8,478 bases of DNA from Candidatus Poribacteria bacterium (GTDB lineage Bacteria; Poribacteria; WGA-4E; GCA-2687025): contig JAQBWJ010000056.1 in assembly GCA_027625215.1 (NCBI GenBank), positions 1 to 8,478 on the forward strand, written 5' to 3'. The notes beneath the pieces were generated by a model. That model did no database searches and had not been told where the DNA came from. It saw nothing but the letters and a program-made list of their open reading frames with translations. Positions 6,515 to 8,478 of this stretch are shown here, one piece after another (position 1 is the first letter of the stretch; each line of letters starts with the position of its first letter). Both the position numbers and the translations under genes were made by a program.

Positions 6515-8086
6515 ATGGAGTGGAACGCCAAAGGGCGCGAAGGCGCCGTGTCGGCGGGGGAGCCGGGCTCTGTCGAAGCGGGGTTGAGCATCCTCCGTCA
6601 GGGAGGAAACGCCGCCGACGGCGCCGCCGCCACGATACTCGCCCTCAGTGTGACGGACTTCGGACGCTTCGCCATCGGGGGAGAAGTCCCCTTGCTTTTT
6701 TATGACGCGACGACGGGCAACGTCGAAGCGGTCAGCGGCGTCGGCACGGCTCCGAACGACCCGGACGCCATCGCGTGGTACTACGAACACGGCATCCCCT
6801 ATCACGGCGACGTGAAGGCGGCGTTGTCGCCCGGCGCGGTCGCTCTCTGCCTGACGCTCCTCCAACGACGCGGCTCCATGACGTTCGAGCAGGTCGTCGC
6901 GCCCGCGCTGCGCTTGTTGGCATCGAACAAATTGGGTTGGCACGCCGATCTCGCCGCGACGTTCGGAAAGATGGTCGAGGCGGAACGCGGCGCGTCCGGT
7001 TCCCGCGAAGACGGGCTACAAGCGGCGTACGACCGTTTCTATCGGGGCGACATCGCGGATGATCTGGACGCTTGGTACCGCGAGGCGGGCGGACTTCTCC
7101 GCAAGCGCGACCTGGAGTCGTTCGTCGTCCGCGTCGAGCAGCCCGTCGTGGCGGACTATCGCGGGTACACCGTCGTCAAATGCCCGACGTGGACGCAGGG
7201 ACCCGCCCTCCTTCAAGCGCTCCGTCTGTTGGAGGGGTTCGATGTTGCCGCGATGCGCCACCTGTCGCCCGACACGGTGCATCTGACGACGGAGGCGTTG
7301 AAACTCGCCTTCGCGGATAGGGACACCCATTACGGCGACCCCGCGTTCTCCGACATTCCGATGGACGCGCTGCTCTCCGACGAGTACACCGCGCTCCGTC
7401 GTCCGCTGATCGACATGGGTTCGGCATCGCACGACGTTCGCCCCGGCGATCCCGTCGGGATGAAAGCGTTGTTGGGTCGCAGCGTGATCGACCCGACGCC
7501 GGGCGGCACGACGACCTGCTGCGTTTGGGACAAGTGGGGCAACGTCGTCGCGGCGACGCCAAGCGCGAACATGCCCTCCGGCGGCGGTAGAACGGGCGTC
7601 GCGCACGGCAACCGCGTCCGCAGCATGAACACGATGCCGGGACACCCGAACCGCGTCGAAGCGGGCAAACGTCCGCGCGTGACGCTCACTCCCACGCTCG
7701 TCCTGCGCGACGGTCGCCCCTTCATGGCGATGAGCGTCGCGGGCGGCGACATGCAAGACCAGACCGGGTTGAACGTGCTGCTGAACGTGATCGACTTCGG
7801 GATGACGCCGGAGGCGGCGGTCACGGCGCCGCGATTCTGCACGCGCCATCACGAAGACTCGTTCAAACCGCACACGTACCGCCCCGACGCCTACGTTGCT
7901 CTCGGCAACCTTCACGTCAACGAAGCCGTGCCGGAGGATGTCGTGACCGCCTTGCGAGCGCGCGGACACGAGATCACCACGACGCGGGGTCCCATCTCCG
8001 CCCCGTCGATCATCCTGCGCGATGCGTCCGGGACGCTCCGCGCGGCGGGCGATCCGATGGCGAGACGCCACGCCGGAGCGTTTTAA
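6515..8086 (+). CDS. Gamma-glutamyltransferase-family Ntn hydrolase (YwrD/acylase-like)
   Basis: A 523-aa member of the GGT family, enzymes that self-cleave to expose an N-terminal Thr nucleophile and then hydrolyse or transfer an amide-linked acyl group. Landmarks: GLSILRQGGNAADGAAA (23-39), the family N-terminus; CPTWTQGPALLQALRLLEGFD (223-243); EALKLAFADRDTHYGDP (260-276); and GGTTTCCVWDKWGNVV (330-345), aligning with the E. coli TTHYSVVDKDGN site so that Thr332 is the predicted nucleophile. Cleavage there gives about 331 + 192 residues. AGGDMQDQT (409-417) replaces the usual PGGS oxyanion-loop sequence. Against E. coli Ggt (recalled, not computed), Arg114 aligns with Val76, Asp433 with Arg369/Ser370, and Ser462-Ser463 with Val389-Thr390, so a gamma-glutamyl substrate is doubtful. 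There is no signal peptide, so it is probably cytoplasmic. The M81 peptidase follows by 33 bp, suggesting a joint catabolic role. Family is sure; substrate unknown. Confidence 0.88.
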   Translation: MEWNAKGREGAVSAGEPGSVEAGLSILRQGGNAADGAAATILALSVTDFGRFAIGGEVPLLFYDATTGNVEAVSGVGTAPNDPDAIAWYYEHGIPYHGDVKAALSPGAVALCLTLLQRRGSMTFEQVVAPALRLLASNKLGWHADLAATFGKMVEAERGASGSREDGLQAAYDRFYRGDIADDLDAWYREAGGLLRKRDLESFVVRVEQPVVADYRGYTVVKCPTWTQGPALLQALRLLEGFDVAAMRHLSPDTVHLTTEALKLAFADRDTHYGDPAFSDIPMDALLSDEYTALRRPLIDMGSASHDVRPGDPVGMKALLGRSVIDPTPGGTTTCCVWDKWGNVVAATPSANMPSGGGRTGVAHGNRVRSMNTMPGHPNRVEAGKRPRVTLTPTLVLRDGRPFMAMSVAGGDMQDQTGLNVLLNVIDFGMTPEAAVTAPRFCTRHHEDSFKPHTYRPDAYVALGNLHVNEAVPEDVVTALRARGHEITTTRGPISAPSIILRDASGTLRAAGDPMARRHAGAF

Positions 8087-8119
8087 CCACATCAGGCAAA
8101 AGAGGCAACCTCAAGACAA

Positions 8120-8478
8120 ATGGCAACTCATCGCGTCGTCTCCGCGCAGTTCGGTCATGAAACGAACACGTTTTCGATCACCCCGACGACGCTGGCGGAC
8201 TTCCAACGCGGCGCGCCGGACGACGATCTCGGTTCGCCGGAGTCGGTGCGTCGCCGCACGACGGGGACACGCACGATACACGGCGGCTTCCTCGACGCGG
8301 CGGAACGTTGCGGCATCGAGTTGGAGCCTGTCCTGACGACCTTCGCCCAACCGAGCGGCGTCATCACCGCCGAGACTTACGGCTTCATCAAGAACGCGAT
8401 CCTCGAACGGTTCCGGGACGCGGGCGATTTCGAGGGCGTGCTGCTCGACCTGCACGGCGCGATGGTCACGGAAGAGCA
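8120..8478 (+). CDS. M81-family metallopeptidase, MlrC-like (partial, 3' end outside window)
   Basis: The first 119 codons of a gene that runs off the right edge. The start MATHRVVSAQFGHETNTFS gives the family's N-terminal signature (QF.HETNTF; His13, Glu14, Asn16), followed by a DxxRG segment, GGFLDAAERCGIELEPV, a T(F/A)AQPSG-like strand, and LDLHGAMVTE at 109-118. LHGAMV with His112 is the conserved motif that in MlrC-type enzymes belongs to the zinc site. MlrC (microcystinase C) cleaves linearised microcystin fragments; most M81 homologues have unknown peptide or amide substrates. Full proteins are usually near 490-500 aa, so about three quarters is missing. The ribosome site is weak (AGAGG at 8101-8105, 14 nt upstream and inside a small GAGG-caa-CCTC hairpin), so it may depend on translation of the upstream GGT-family gene. 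The start is supported by the family N-terminus beginning only a few residues after it. Confidence 0.85.
   Translation, partial: MATHRVVSAQFGHETNTFSITPTTLADFQRGAPDDDLGSPESVRRRTTGTRTIHGGFLDAAERCGIELEPVLTTFAQPSGVITAETYGFIKNAILERFRDAGDFEGVLLDLHGAMVTEE

Noticed and set aside
7016..8092. A 358-codon open frame on the - strand opposite the GGT-family gene
   Set aside because: It is Arg/His-rich antisense with no recognisable domain, while the + frame carries a complete GGT-family signature.

Overview
The window is a stretch of high-GC bacterial chromosome (I estimate about 60% GC) with every convincing gene on the + strand and very little spacing. From left to right it holds the C-terminal tail of a sulfatase, an endonuclease III-type DNA glycosylase (nth-like), a secreted TPR-repeat protein, a secreted seven-bladed FG-GAP/ASPIC (CRTAC1-type) protein, two tandem secreted LamG-fold paralogues, a gamma-glutamyltransferase-family Ntn hydrolase, and the first 119 codons of an M81 (MlrC-like) metallopeptidase. 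I see no tRNA, rRNA, insertion sequence, phage gene or CRISPR array.

The mix of a sulfatase, the TPR plus CRTAC1 pair, secreted LamG proteins and M81/GGT-family amide hydrolases suits a heterotrophic, polymer-degrading bacterium from the Candidatus Poribacteria, the PVC/Planctomycetota or a neighbouring group. Poribacteria is my best guess, from memory of how common LamG, sulfatase and CRTAC1 genes are there. It is an inference, not something the sequence proves.

There appear to be three transcription blocks. Block 1 (1-4488) runs sulfatase, glycosylase, TPR, CRTAC1, with gaps of at most 47 bp. The glycosylase has a GTGA-overlap alternative start, and the TPR stop codon lies inside an ATGA. 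A 7-bp hairpin covers the ribosome site of the CRTAC1 gene, so the last two genes may be translationally coupled. Block 2 (about 4524-6390) has a plausible sigma70-type promoter, a leader of roughly 120 nt with mutually exclusive hairpins that include the Shine-Dalgarno, two equal-length LamG genes, and a 57-nt nearly perfect hairpin after the second stop. Block 3 (about 6436-8478+) has a plausible promoter, the GGT-family gene and, 33 bp on, the M81 gene.

The points most worth a second look are the structured leader of the LamG pair (and the same leader without its hairpin in front of the second LamG gene), the shared CX7C motif and C-terminal tail of the two LamG proteins, the 57-nt hairpin, and the GGT homologue. 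The GGT homologue keeps the autoprocessing Thr but not the usual gamma-glutamyl-binding residues, and it sits beside an M81 peptidase.
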